In this document: positions 1-7,886 of the stretch, piece after piece
How the letters are laid out: every line of letters starts with the position of its first letter
Numbering within the stretch: position 1 is the stretch's first letter
From: Geobacter sp. UBA6169
GTDB taxonomy: Bacteria > Desulfobacterota > Desulfuromonadia > Geobacterales > Pseudopelobacteraceae
DNA: 25,951 nt
Direction of reading: 5' to 3'
Assembly (NCBI GenBank): GCA_002422265.1
Contig: DIUB01000050.1
Span: 26,608 to 52,558 of the forward strand
The notes under the pieces: model-generated
What the model was told of the DNA's origin: nothing
Databases searched by the model: none
Seen by the model: only the letters and a program-made list of their open reading frames with translations
Translations under genes and position numbers: made by a program

Positions 1-1301
1 CCCAACTCAGCCGTGCGGACCGGCTTGCCGTTGATCTCCATCTGCACGGTGGCCGTTGCCACAGCAAAGGAACCGCAGGTAACGGTGATATGCTCCAGCT
101 TGTAGCGATCCTCTTCCCGTGATTCATCGGTCACGATGGCATCAAGGTCCTCGTCAAAGACTTCCTTTTTCAGGTCTGCCAGTGCCTTGAACCGTTCAAA
201 GGCGCGGTTCAGCATCTCATCATTCAAATCATGCCCCAGTTCTTCCAGCCGCTTTTTGAAGGCATGGCGACCGGAGTGCTTGCCCAGTACCAGAGCGCTG
301 GCGGTCAGTCCCACTGATTCAGGGGTCATGATCTCGTAGGTGGACTTGTCCATCAACATACCGTGCTGGTGAATACCTGATTCATGGGCAAAGGCGTTGG
401 CCCCCACCACGGCCTTGTTGGGCTGTACGGCTATACCGGTGATGCTGGAAAGCAGGCGACTGGCCGGGGTCAGCTGCTCGGTGACCACGTTGGTGGTATA
501 GGGCAGGATATCCCGGCGGGTGCGCATGATCATGACAAACTCTTCCAGCGAGCAGTTGCCGGCCCGTTCACCAATACCGTTGATGGTGCACTCCACCTGA
601 CCGGCCCCTGCCTGGACCGCAGCAATGGAGTTGGCGACTGAAAGCCCCAGATCGTTGTGGCAATGGACTGAGATGACCGCCTTTTCGATGTTGGGGACGT
701 TATCCTTCAGATACTTGATGATGTTGTAGTACTCAAACGGGACCGTGTAGCCCACCGTGTCAGGAATATTGACTGTAGTGGCGCCGGCGGCAATTACCGC
801 TTCAACCACTTGGGCCAGAAACGGCAGGCGGGTCCGCACCGCATCTTCACAGGAAAACTCTACGTTAGGGGTGTAGGAAGCAGCACGTTTGACTGCCTTG
901 ACAGCGTTTTCCAGCACCCGCTCCGGCTCCATCTTCAGCTTGTACTTCATGTGAATGTCAGAGGTGGCAATAAAGGTATGGATACGCCCCTTCTCGCCAG
1001 CGTACTTCAGCGCCTCCCAGGCCCGGTCAATATCCTTGTCGCTGGAACGGCACAAACCGGCGATCTGCGGACCCTTGATGGTCTGGGCCACCTTTTTCAC
1101 CGCCTCAAAATCACCTTCAGAGGCAATCGGGAAACCGGCCTCAATCACGTCAATATTCAGCTTCTGCAGCTGTTTGGCCACCCGCAGCTTTTCTTCGATG
1201 TTCATGCTGTTGCCGGGTGCCTGCTCGCCATCCCGCAATGTGGTGTCAAAGATCTTGATAACCCGTGTCTCGTCCTTTGCTGCTGCTTTTGCCTTTGCCA
1301 T
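1..1301 (-). CDS. leuA: 2-isopropylmalate synthase, 5' part (runs off the left edge)
   Basis: Condenses acetyl-CoA with 2-ketoisovalerate, the first committed step of leucine synthesis, in the cytoplasm. The ATG at 1301 follows a near-perfect Shine-Dalgarno (AGGAGGTG). The first 433 codons are in the window; the usual length is a little over 500, so the C-terminal leucine-binding regulatory domain is mostly outside. Visible family marks are the DTTLRDGEQ catalytic/metal segment near residue 20, the HCHND metal-binding motif near residue 220, and the NGIGERAGN stretch after it. Citramalate and homocitrate synthases share these motifs, but the overall sequence and the leucine T-box in front favour LeuA. 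Regulation is by tRNA-Leu-responsive attenuation, as seen in the leader at 1338-1590. Confidence 0.93.
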   Translation of the reverse strand, partial: MAKAKAAAKDETRVIKIFDTTLRDGEQAPGNSMNIEEKLRVAKQLQKLNIDVIEAGFPIASEGDFEAVKKVAQTIKGPQIAGLCRSSDKDIDRAWEALKYAGEKGRIHTFIATSDIHMKYKLKMEPERVLENAVKAVKRAASYTPNVEFSCEDAVRTRLPFLAQVVEAVIAAGATTVNIPDTVGYTVPFEYYNIIKYLKDNVPNIEKAVISVHCHNDLGLSVANSIAAVQAGAGQVECTINGIGERAGNCSLEEFVMIMRTRRDILPYTTNVVTEQLTPASRLLSSITGIAVQPNKAVVGANAFAHESGIHQHGMLMDKSTYEIMTPESVGLTASALVLGKHSGRHAFKKRLEELGHDLNDEMLNRAFERFKALADLKKEVFDEDLDAIVTDESREEDRYKLEHITVTCGSFAVATATVQMEINGKPVRTAEL

Positions 1302-1337
1302 TGGTCCACCTCCTCTGATGTGGTGTATGCCGAAAAT

Positions 1338-1374
1338 AAAAAACGCCTCCGCCCTGTTGCAGGGACGAAAGGCG
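1338..1374 (-). terminator. Intrinsic terminator of the leuA T-box leader
   Basis: On the minus strand CGCCT (1374-1370) pairs with AGGCG (1348-1344). An inner CCCTG-CAA-CAGGG hairpin sits within, and a run of six T follows (1343-1338). It lies between the T-box and the leuA ribosome binding site, as expected for transcription attenuation. Confidence 0.85.
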
Positions 1375-1590
1375 TGTCGCTTCCGTGGTACCACCCTACT
1401 TCATTCGCTGAAAACAGCGAACCTTGTTTGATCCGTAACGTGGATAATGCGTCTCCGACTACTAATTGATTCACCGGAGCGGCTCCAAGGCGAGTTCACA
1501 GGCTCAATTCACCGGTTTGCACCACCCACCGGCTCTCTCAAGAATCTACCCCTGTTACTACTCCTCTTCACGGCCTTTGTTCAAAATTGT
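1338..1590 (-). promoter_or_regulatory. Leucine T-box riboswitch in the leuA leader
   Basis: Read on the minus strand, the leader carries the T-box signature AGGGTGGTACCACG (1397-1384), which pairs with the acceptor end of uncharged tRNA. The stem I features are the AGTA segment near 1563, the distal AGAGAGCCGGTGG region (about 1538-1526) and a specifier loop GAACTCGCC whose triplet CTC (1494-1492) codes for leucine. The T-box can pair with the downstream TCCCT as antiterminator or leave the terminator at 1338-1374 to form. The specifier agrees with the downstream gene. T-boxes are mainly Gram-positive elements; leu T-boxes in deltaproteobacteria are known. Confidence 0.93.
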
Positions 1591-1597
1591 GAAAGCC

Positions 1598-1626
1598 ATC
1601 ATAAAAAGACCGGATCAGTCCGTCAA
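1598..1626 (-). promoter_or_regulatory. sigma70-type promoter of leuA
   Basis: On the minus strand TTGACG (1626-1621) is followed by exactly 17 bases and TATGAT (1603-1598). That is five of six consensus matches in each box at the ideal spacing. The predicted start near 1591 lies just before stem I of the T-box, giving a leader of about 290 bases. Confidence 0.75.
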
Positions 1627-1682
1627 CTGTTTTGTTTTTCAGGGGTTGTGTTTGATCTGTTCAAATACATTTGCCCAGAGAA

Positions 1683-2801
1683 TCAGGTAACGGTGATACT
1701 GTATCCTTTGGGCACTACGACCTCTTCAGCCTCTTGCTGCATCTGCAGGTAGTTATCAGCATTTTTCCGTTTGTCAGTCCGGGTGGGGGGCAACTGCTCA
1801 AGCTTAATCTCATTTGGATTAAGTGGTGCTCGGCTTTCGGTAGCAGAGCTGGAATTATCAGCAGGTGTTATGTCCGCTGCATGGGTTTGGATAGCAGCAG
1901 GTAACGGCTGCGGTGCAGTCTGTAGTATAGTGGTTGAAACCTGCGGTGGTTCAGGAGCATCAGACACTACAATCTTCAGCTGCGGATTTGCCGGTTTGAG
2001 GATGCGAGACCCGGGCTGGTTTGGTTTGCGGGTGCGAGTGTTCTCGGCAACACTCTGTGCGATAATCTCCAGCTTACGTCGCGCCTCTGCACGTTCAGAC
2101 GCTGCCTTATCTCTGGCTGTAGGTTGCGGGGGCGGCGGTTGCTCACAAAGCTGGGATTTGGCGCGCTGTTCATGCAACAGGCTACCCAGAACAACCTGGC
2201 GCTCTTCATTGCTGATACGGGTCTTTTCCTGGCGGGATTCATTGGGTATTTTACTGGTATCAGCAGAGGGGACTATGCATACTGCTTCAGAGGTAGTGGC
2301 CCGCTGCAGGGCTGCCAGCACCAGCGCTGCAGACTGTTCCGCCTGGTGTTCAATCCGGGTCTGCAGTTCTGATTGCAGGGTTATTACTGTTGTTTTCAGT
2401 GGTTCCAGTTCTGTCTGGAGATTTTTATGCCGTTCGCGCAGCTCTTTGAATGCAGTCTGAGTATTCCCCAGTGTGCCTTTCAAAGTACTCAGTTCACTGT
2501 TCAGTCTTTGATTTTCACTACGCAGTACCTCGACATCAATCTTGGCCAGTTCAGCATTAAATTTAAGCTGATCATTCTCTTTACGCAGCGCCTCGATCAG
2601 GGCTTGTTGCTCTGCATGTGTCCCTTCAGTCCTTCGTCCGAACTGTACCGAGGTAAAGCCGACCGGCTCCTGGGCAGTAGCCCAGGCGGGGGGAACATCA
2701 AGCTCCATAGGCGGTGTTGCCTTTAAAAGCGCACCGAGATACGCCGTTAGAAACGGCTCATCAATCAATACCTTATCACTGTGAAGGTCTGCCTGTGCCA
2801 T
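1683..2801 (-). CDS. Hypothetical coiled-coil, proline-rich protein (372 aa)
   Basis: I do not recognise this protein. I chose the ATG at 2801 because AGGAAC lies 8 bases upstream; an in-frame TTG at 2849 would add 16 residues with no better signal. Residues about 62-155 form a long heptad-like, Glu/Lys/Leu-rich stretch typical of a coiled coil. Residues 220-345 are rich in Pro, Ala, Gln and Thr and probably disordered. The C-terminus ends in a short hydrophobic tail (VVVPKGYSITVT). There is no signal peptide, membrane segment or catalytic motif. It lies 167 bases downstream of the carbonic-anhydrase-like gene on the same strand, so it may have its own promoter. A long antisense frame (1771-2460) shadows it, but only this strand has the ribosome binding site. 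Confidence 0.75.
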   Translation of the reverse strand: MAQADLHSDKVLIDEPFLTAYLGALLKATPPMELDVPPAWATAQEPVGFTSVQFGRRTEGTHAEQQALIEALRKENDQLKFNAELAKIDVEVLRSENQRLNSELSTLKGTLGNTQTAFKELRERHKNLQTELEPLKTTVITLQSELQTRIEHQAEQSAALVLAALQRATTSEAVCIVPSADTSKIPNESRQEKTRISNEERQVVLGSLLHEQRAKSQLCEQPPPPQPTARDKAASERAEARRKLEIIAQSVAENTRTRKPNQPGSRILKPANPQLKIVVSDAPEPPQVSTTILQTAPQPLPAAIQTHAADITPADNSSSATESRAPLNPNEIKLEQLPPTRTDKRKNADNYLQMQQEAEEVVVPKGYSITVT

Positions 2802-2968
2802 ATCGGATGTTCCTTGGTGAACTCTGCTGCATGATGTATAGTTCGGCAATCAGCGCTGAATTCTGGACCACTTTTCTCGATTGTCTGGCAGATTTTGTTC
2901 AGGTAGCCTTGTTCGCTTCAATGAAGATAACGGTGCATGAGATTTCTGAGTGAACATCTTACATAATG

Positions 2969-3520
2969 CTATGATTGAACCAGAATGCCCAACCCCTCCT
3001 CCAGAAACTCCCGTGAATAGCGCACATAGTTGCCGGCAGATTTTTTGAGCCAGGCGATCTCGTCCGGGGTCAGGTCCCGTTTATACTTGGCCGGAGAGCC
3101 CACCCAGAGGGTGTGGGGCGGGATGATGGTGCCTTCGGTTACCAGGGCCCGTGCGCCTACCAGTGCCCCTTCCCCCACCACTGCTTTATCCATGACCATG
3201 GCCTGCATGCCGATAAAGCAGCCGTTTTCCAGGGTGCATCCGTGCAGGGTGACGGAGTGCCCCACGGTGACGTCCTCACCGATAATCAGCGGCGCGCCGG
3301 GGTCATCACTATGTTTTTTGTGGGTGACATGCAGCATGGTCAGATCCTGAATATTGCTGCGGGCGCCGATGCTGATGAAGTTGACATCGCCACGGGCCAC
3401 CACGTTGTACCAGATGCTGGCTTCCGGACCGATAGAGACCTCGCCGATCACTACAGCGGTCTCGGCAATAAAGGCGGACGGGTCGATCTGGGGCTGCATG
3501 CCTTTGAAGGGTTTGATCAT
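2969..3520 (-). CDS. Gamma-class carbonic anhydrase-like hexapeptide-repeat protein
   Basis: Left-handed beta-helix protein of the gamma carbonic anhydrase / YrdA-PaaY family, 183 aa from the ATG at 3520, which has AAGGAG seven bases upstream. An upstream in-frame ATG would run into the toxin gene. The hexapeptide pattern runs from about residue 15 to 145. The three metal-ligand histidines expected of the family are H64 (in TMLHVTH), H88 and H93 (in VGHSVTLHGC). A zinc or iron site is therefore likely intact, but many family members show no measured carbonic anhydrase activity, so CO2 hydration is an inference. The gene starts 14 bases after the toxin stop codon and could be read from the toxin-antitoxin promoter. 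Confidence 0.9.
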   Translation of the reverse strand: MIKPFKGMQPQIDPSAFIAETAVVIGEVSIGPEASIWYNVVARGDVNFISIGARSNIQDLTMLHVTHKKHSDDPGAPLIIGEDVTVGHSVTLHGCTLENGCFIGMQAMVMDKAVVGEGALVGARALVTEGTIIPPHTLWVGSPAKYKRDLTPDEIAWLKKSAGNYVRYSREFLEEGLGILVQS

Positions 3521-3534
3521 GGCTGCTCCTTTTG

Positions 3535-3828
3535 CTATTGACTGTCTGGTTTGACTGGAAGTTGTGCGCTGTGCCAAACGGCAACGATCCAGATCGTTGC
3601 GTTCTTTTGGCGATAGAAAAAACGGTAGGGTGGAACAATGATTTCCCGAAAAGGAAGATCCGGGAATTCCGGCACTACCCGCCCAGAGAGCGGAAAGGGG
3701 TGGAGCTGCTTCAATAGCTCTGTTGCTTTGTGATAAAATTCTCTGGCAGCGGAAGGGTTTTCACGGTTGATATAGGTGACGGCAGCAAGAAACTGGGTGC
3801 GAGCAGACGGTGTAAAGCGGGTTTTCAT
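3535..3828 (-). CDS. ParE/RelE-superfamily toxin
   Basis: A 97-aa basic protein with the pattern of the ParE/RelE fold. It has an N-terminal helix with ARTQFLAAVTYINRENPSAA, a middle L-P-LSGRVVPEF segment, and a C-terminal strand pair around REIIVPPYRFFYRQ and IWIVAVWHSAQ. Family members poison DNA gyrase (ParE) or cleave mRNA on the ribosome (RelE); which applies here cannot be told from sequence alone, though SGR.VPE..REI is more usual in ParE-like proteins. Its ATG overlaps the antitoxin stop as ATGA (3828-3825), so the two genes are translationally coupled. Confidence 0.87.
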   Translation of the reverse strand: MKTRFTPSARTQFLAAVTYINRENPSAAREFYHKATELLKQLHPFPLSGRVVPEFPDLPFREIIVPPYRFFYRQKNATIWIVAVWHSAQLPVKPDSQ

Positions 3829-4106
3829 GCCGTGGTGCCGTTTAAAATATCTGCTGCTTCTGCAAGGACTGCGTCAAGATCATGGCCGATTCCTGCAGCG
3901 ATCTCCTGTTCGCCTCGTGCCAGCAGATGAAGGAGTTCAAACTCTTTCCTTGATTGCTGGTATGATTCCATGCTGACCACAACTGCTGTGGCTCTGCCGC
4001 GCTGGGTTATGAAAACCGGCTGTTGCGAGTTTACGGCAAATTTTACGATGCCGGTTGCATCCTGGCGCAGTTCAGTTATAGGGACGATGGTGGGTGTTGG
4101 TGTCAT
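3825..4106 (-). CDS. Phd/YefM-family antitoxin
   Basis: 93-aa antitoxin with a typical Phd/YefM N-terminal DNA-binding domain: ITELRQDATGIVKFAVNSQQPVFITQRGRATAVVVSMESYQ (residues about 9-50, described in parts: ITELRQ, PVFITQRGRA, VVVSMESYQ). An acidic C-terminal part (HLLARGEQEI, LDAVLAEAADIL) would wrap the toxin. I chose the ATG at 4106, which has GGAGGAG seven bases upstream, over the ATG at 4142, which lies inside the predicted operator. The family binds its own promoter together with the toxin, and an inverted repeat sits just upstream. Confidence 0.87.
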   Translation of the reverse strand: MTPTPTIVPITELRQDATGIVKFAVNSQQPVFITQRGRATAVVVSMESYQQSRKEFELLHLLARGEQEIAAGIGHDLDAVLAEAADILNGTTA

Positions 4107-4120
4107 GACAGTCTCCTCCA

Positions 4121-4142
4121 ATGCTAGTGTTGTTGATAGCAT
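4121..4142. promoter_or_regulatory. Likely operator of the toxin-antitoxin pair
   Basis: A perfect inverted repeat, ATGCTA-N10-TAGCAT (4121-4126 and 4137-4142), lies 15 bases upstream of the antitoxin start. It abuts a weak -10-like TCTACA (4147-4142), which has TTGACC (4170-4165) 17 bases further upstream. Position and symmetry fit autorepression by a Phd/YefM antitoxin-toxin complex; binding is inferred. Confidence 0.5.
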
Positions 4143-4250
4143 GTAGAGTGCTTTTAATGCAATGGGTCAAATGGATCATTTCAACTTGTTGGTAACCGGG
4201 TATTCTGTTATTTTGGCCAACTGCAAACTGACCACTGATGGAGGAATACA

Positions 4251-5087
4251 ATGAAATTCACCAAGATGCACGGTGCCGGTAATGATTATGTCTATGTGAA
4301 CTGTTTTGAAGAGAACGTGTCTGATCCGGCCGCAACCGCGATCAAGGTTTCCAACCGCAATTTCGGGATCGGGTCGGACGGTCTGATTCTGATCATGCCG
4401 TCCGACAAGGCTGATGTGCGGATGCGGATGTTCAATAGTGACGGCTCAGAGTCTGAGATGTGCGGCAACGGCATCCGGTGTGTGGCCAAGTATGCCTATG
4501 ACCACGGTATTGTAGCCAAGACTGAGATTACGGCTGAGACCGGTGCCGGGATCCTGACCCTGCAGCTGTTTCCCAATGCAGCCAATAAAGTTGATCGGGT
4601 ACGGGTCAACATGGGGCCGCCGCGGCTCTCCCGTGCAGAGATCCCGATGAACGGTGCGCCGGTTGCCCAAGTGGTGGCCGAAGAGCTGACCGTGCTGGAC
4701 AAGACCTTCAAAATAACCTGCGTTTCCATGGGCAACCCCCACTGCATTATCTATGTGGATGATGTGGACAGCTTTCCGGTTACCACCTACGGTCCCTTGA
4801 TCGAGAATCATCAGCTGTTCCCCCGTCGCACCAATGTGGAGTTTATCCAGATCATCTCCCGTACTGAAGTAAAACAGCGCACCTGGGAGCGTGGCGCGGG
4901 TGAGACCCTGGCCTGCGGTACCGGTGCCAGTGCAGTCTGTGTGGCCGGGGTGTTGAATAATGTGACCGATCGGAAGATTCTGAACCATCTGGCCGGTGGT
5001 GACCTGGAGCTGGAGTGGGTTGAAAACGGCCCGGTGTTCATGACCGGACCGGCTACGGAAGTATTTAACGGAGATATTTCCTTGTAA
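4251..5087 (+). CDS. dapF: Diaminopimelate epimerase
   Basis: Interconverts LL- and meso-diaminopimelate for lysine and peptidoglycan synthesis without a cofactor. The 278 aa match the family length. Both catalytic cysteines are present: C71 in SEMCGNGIRC and C222 in LACGTGASA. The substrate-binding HGAGNDY at residues 7-13 and GNPH at 161-164 are also seen. The ATG at 4251 has GGAGGAA seven bases upstream. It is transcribed divergently from the toxin-antitoxin genes; the 144-base gap holds both promoters. The next gene on the same strand is separated by a repeat element, so dapF may be monocistronic. Confidence 0.97.
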   Translation: MKFTKMHGAGNDYVYVNCFEENVSDPAATAIKVSNRNFGIGSDGLILIMPSDKADVRMRMFNSDGSESEMCGNGIRCVAKYAYDHGIVAKTEITAETGAGILTLQLFPNAANKVDRVRVNMGPPRLSRAEIPMNGAPVAQVVAEELTVLDKTFKITCVSMGNPHCIIYVDDVDSFPVTTYGPLIENHQLFPRRTNVEFIQIISRTEVKQRTWERGAGETLACGTGASAVCVAGVLNNVTDRKILNHLAGGDLELEWVENGPVFMTGPATEVFNGDISL

Positions 5088-5102
5088 TCACTACCGGCAA
5101 TG

Positions 5103-5211
5103 GCACGCGGATGACGCGGATTAAGCTGATGGACGCTGATGTATCAGCCAAGAATTTTATCTTGCTGTTAAGCCGTGCTCATCCGCTTCAATCAGATGTT
5201 AATCCGCGTGC
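5103..5211. repeat. Inverted, degenerate 9-10-mer repeat element between dapF and the phosphorylase gene
   Basis: GCACGCGGAT at 5103 is followed by degenerate copies of the same unit (GACGCGGATTA, AGCTGATGG, ACGCTGATG). The right end, TTAATCCGCGTGC (5199-5211), is the reverse complement of the outer left unit GCACGCGGATTAA. The inside holds a further short palindrome, GCTGAT-GT-ATCAGC (5135-5148). The arms repeat the motif CGCGGAT/CGCTGAT in opposite orientation, so the transcript could fold into a long imperfect hairpin. Similar degenerate CGCGGAT-type intergenic repeats occur in several bacterial genomes; the class is not assigned here. The first in-frame start codons of the next ORF fall inside this element and are spurious. 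Confidence 0.6.
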
Positions 5212-5255
5212 TATGTAGATTTTGTTGTGTTGTTTTCCTTTTTGCGAGGTGTCCC

Positions 5256-7820
5256 GTGGATTTTTCAAAACTGCTTCACAAGTTCACCGTTGTTCCTTCG
5301 CTTTCCGACGAGCTGGCCCCGTTGCAGCGGATTGCCTACAACCTCTGGTGGTCCTGGGACCCGGATGCCATTGCCCTGTTCAAACGGCTTGATCCTGATC
5401 TCTGGGCCTCTACCCGCCACAATCCGGTTGAGATGCTGGGAATTCTGCAGCAGACCACCCTGGAGACCCTTAAGCTGGATGAGGGGTTCATGGCCCATCT
5501 GCAGATGGTGGATGAGAAATTGACGGCCTATATGACCGACAAGTTCTGGTTTCAGCAGGAATACAACGGCAGCTCGCAGCTGAAGGCAGCCTACTTTTCC
5601 ATGGAGTTTGGTTTGCATGAGTCGCTGGCAGTCTATTCCGGCGGCCTGGGCATTCTGGCCGGTGACCATCTGAAGAGTGCTTCAGACCTGGGCCTTCCGC
5701 TGGTGGGGGTAGGGTTGCTTTACCGTCAGGGCTATTTCCGGCAGTACCTCAATAACGAAGGGTGGCAGCAGGAGATCTACCCGGAAAACGATTTTTATAA
5801 TCTGCCGCTGACCCTTGAGCGGGATCAGCTGGGGCGTCCGCTGGAGATCGAGCTTGATTTTGGACCGCGACCGTATAAGGCCCATATCTGGCGGGTGCAG
5901 GTAGGACGGGTGCCGCTCTATCTACTGGATACCAATCTGGAGGAAAACAGCCCGGAAGACCGCCTGATTACTTCGCAGCTGTATGGCGGTAATCAAGAGA
6001 TGCGGATGCAGCAGGAGATCCTGCTGGGGATCGGTGGGGTGCGTGCCCTGCGTGCGCTGCGGATCATTCCCAATGTCTGCCATATGAACGAAGGCCATGC
6101 CGCCTTCCTGGCCATTGAGCGGATCCGGCTGGTGATGGAGAAACGCAAGATCAGCTTTAACGAGGCGCTGGAGGTGACCCGGGCCGGGAACGTCTTTACC
6201 ACTCACACGCCGGTTGAGGCCGGGATCGATCACTTTCCCACAGAGCTGCTGGACAAATATTTCAGCAAGTACATCAAGTCGTTCGGCCTTTCGCGGGACG
6301 AATTTCTGGGGCTGGGCAGGCAGAACACCGGGGATCAGTACGAGAGCTTCTGCATGGCGGTGCTGGCCCTCAAACTGGCCGGCCATGCCAACGGTGTCAG
6401 CCAGCTGCATGGCGAGGTCTCCCGCAGTATGTGGAAAAACCTCTGGCCCGAACTGCCGGAGGAACAGCTGCCGCTGACCTCCATCACCAACGGGGTCCAT
6501 ACCCGTACCTGGATGTCACGCCAGATGGGCAGTCTGCTGATCCGCTATCTGGGTACCCGCTGGCTGGATGACCCGACTGATCACAATGTCTGGCGCCGGA
6601 TCGGCAAGATACCTGATGCCGAGCTGTGGCGTACCCGACAGACCACCCGTGAGCGTCTGGTGGACTTTGCCCGCTGCCGCCTGAAGGAGCAGCTCAAGAA
6701 GGTGGGGGCCACTGCCAAGGAGATTGCCACCGCCGACGAGGTGCTGGACCCGGAGGTGCTTACCATCGGTTTTGCCCGCCGTTTTGCCACCTACAAGCGC
6801 GGCACCCTGCTGATGCGTGATCTTGATCGGCTGGAGCGGATCCTCAATGATGCCGACCGGCCGGTACAGATCATCTTTGCCGGTAAGGCCCATCCCCACG
6901 ATACGGAAGGCAAGGAGCTAATTCGTCAGATCGTGCAGGTCTCCCATCAAGAACGGTTCCGCCACAAGATTGTCTTTATCGAGGATTACGATATGGAGGT
7001 GGCCCGCCACCTGGTGCAGGGGGTGGATGTCTGGCTGAATACCCCGCGCCGGCCGATGGAGGCCAGCGGCACCAGCGGTATGAAGGTGGCCTTTAATGCG
7101 GGCTTAAACCTCTCAATCCTGGATGGCTGGTGGTGCGAAGGGTATCAGGGCAACAACGGCTGGGCCATCGGCAAGGGTGAGGTCTATAACGACCTGGAAT
7201 ACCAGAATCAGGTGGAAAGCGGCGCCCTGTACGATCTGCTGGAAAAGGAAGTGGTGCCGCTCTACTACCAGCGGGGGAACGACGGCATCCCCCGTGACTG
7301 GGTGGCAATGGTAAAGGCCTCCATGCAGTCCCTCTGTCCGGTCTTCTCCACTGACCGGATGGTGGAGGAGTATGCCCAGCTCTCCTATATCCCCTCCTAC
7401 CGCCAGTGGGCGCGGCTTGAGGCCAATGAACTGGCCCTGGCCAAAGAGCTGGCAGCCTGGAAGAAACGGGTCTTCGGGGCCTGGAACCAGGTGGGGATTG
7501 AGGCGGTTGAGGCAGATTTGAGTGATTCCATTGCGGTGGGCAGCAGCCTGCCGGTAAGTGTCACCGTGCATCTGGGCAAGCTGGACCCTGCTGATGTGGC
7601 AGTGGAAGGCTATTTCGGGGTGCTGGATAACCAGGGAACCGTCCGTGGCGGTGAAACCGTGTCGCTGACGGTGCAGGAATCACTGGAACACGGGCGGTAC
7701 CGGTATGGTGGCGATCTTGAGTGCCGTTTTTGCGGGCGGTACGGGTTCATGACCCGGGTCATGCCGAGACATAAAGAGCTGGGATTGATCTATGAGCCGG
7801 GCTACCTGATCTGGGGCTAG
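5256..7820 (+). CDS. Alpha-glucan (maltodextrin/glycogen) phosphorylase, DUF3417 type
   Basis: Phosphorolytic release of glucose 1-phosphate from alpha-1,4-glucans, a GT35-family PLP enzyme in the cytoplasm. I start it at GTG 5256 (854 aa), preceded by GAGGTG; the longer reading from 5175 adds a Cys/Phe-rich piece translated from the intergenic repeat. Residues about 10-120 (ELAPLQRIAYNLWWSWDP and on) are the DUF3417 N-terminal domain of the archaeal/bacterial subgroup. Next come AYFSMEFGLHESLAVYSGGLGILAGDHLKSASDLG (in parts SMEFGLHE, GGLGILAGDH) and FTTHTPVEAG. The PLP-lysine motif is SGTSGMK, with K610. This subgroup differs from E. coli GlgP/MalP, so I give no symbol. The product links to the phosphohexomutase downstream. 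Confidence 0.92.
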   Translation: MDFSKLLHKFTVVPSLSDELAPLQRIAYNLWWSWDPDAIALFKRLDPDLWASTRHNPVEMLGILQQTTLETLKLDEGFMAHLQMVDEKLTAYMTDKFWFQQEYNGSSQLKAAYFSMEFGLHESLAVYSGGLGILAGDHLKSASDLGLPLVGVGLLYRQGYFRQYLNNEGWQQEIYPENDFYNLPLTLERDQLGRPLEIELDFGPRPYKAHIWRVQVGRVPLYLLDTNLEENSPEDRLITSQLYGGNQEMRMQQEILLGIGGVRALRALRIIPNVCHMNEGHAAFLAIERIRLVMEKRKISFNEALEVTRAGNVFTTHTPVEAGIDHFPTELLDKYFSKYIKSFGLSRDEFLGLGRQNTGDQYESFCMAVLALKLAGHANGVSQLHGEVSRSMWKNLWPELPEEQLPLTSITNGVHTRTWMSRQMGSLLIRYLGTRWLDDPTDHNVWRRIGKIPDAELWRTRQTTRERLVDFARCRLKEQLKKVGATAKEIATADEVLDPEVLTIGFARRFATYKRGTLLMRDLDRLERILNDADRPVQIIFAGKAHPHDTEGKELIRQIVQVSHQERFRHKIVFIEDYDMEVARHLVQGVDVWLNTPRRPMEASGTSGMKVAFNAGLNLSILDGWWCEGYQGNNGWAIGKGEVYNDLEYQNQVESGALYDLLEKEVVPLYYQRGNDGIPRDWVAMVKASMQSLCPVFSTDRMVEEYAQLSYIPSYRQWARLEANELALAKELAAWKKRVFGAWNQVGIEAVEADLSDSIAVGSSLPVSVTVHLGKLDPADVAVEGYFGVLDNQGTVRGGETVSLTVQESLEHGRYRYGGDLECRFCGRYGFMTRVMPRHKELGLIYEPGYLIWG

Positions 7821-7853
7821 CGCCTCTGCCGGCTTCTGTTCAGGCCTTGTTTT

Positions 7854-7879
7854 TAGAATCGGCGCCATTTCACCGATAA
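7854..7879 (+). promoter_or_regulatory. Possible sigma28 (FliA) promoter before the FliK-like gene
   Basis: TAGA (7854-7857), 15 bases, then CCGATAA (7873-7879), against a consensus of TAAA-N15-CCGATAA. The spacing is exact and there is one mismatch. The predicted transcription start falls about 7885, directly at the ATG at 7887, so a transcript from here would be nearly leaderless. The match may be fortuitous. Confidence 0.4.
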
Positions 7880-7886
7880 GTATTCC

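Noticed and set aside
1771..2460. 229-codon plus-strand frame antisense to the coiled-coil gene
   Set aside because: Cys/Ser/Arg-rich, low-complexity translation with no ribosome site. The opposite frame has heptad structure and a good Shine-Dalgarno.
5175..5255. N-terminal extension of the phosphorylase (MLIRFNQ...)
   Set aside because: Its codons come from the intergenic repeat element. GTG 5256 has a ribosome site and starts at the conserved N-terminal domain.
4446..6500. Long minus-strand frames inside dapF and the phosphorylase gene
   Set aside because: Both sense frames carry complete catalytic motifs. The antisense frames are high-G+C shadows without ribosome sites.
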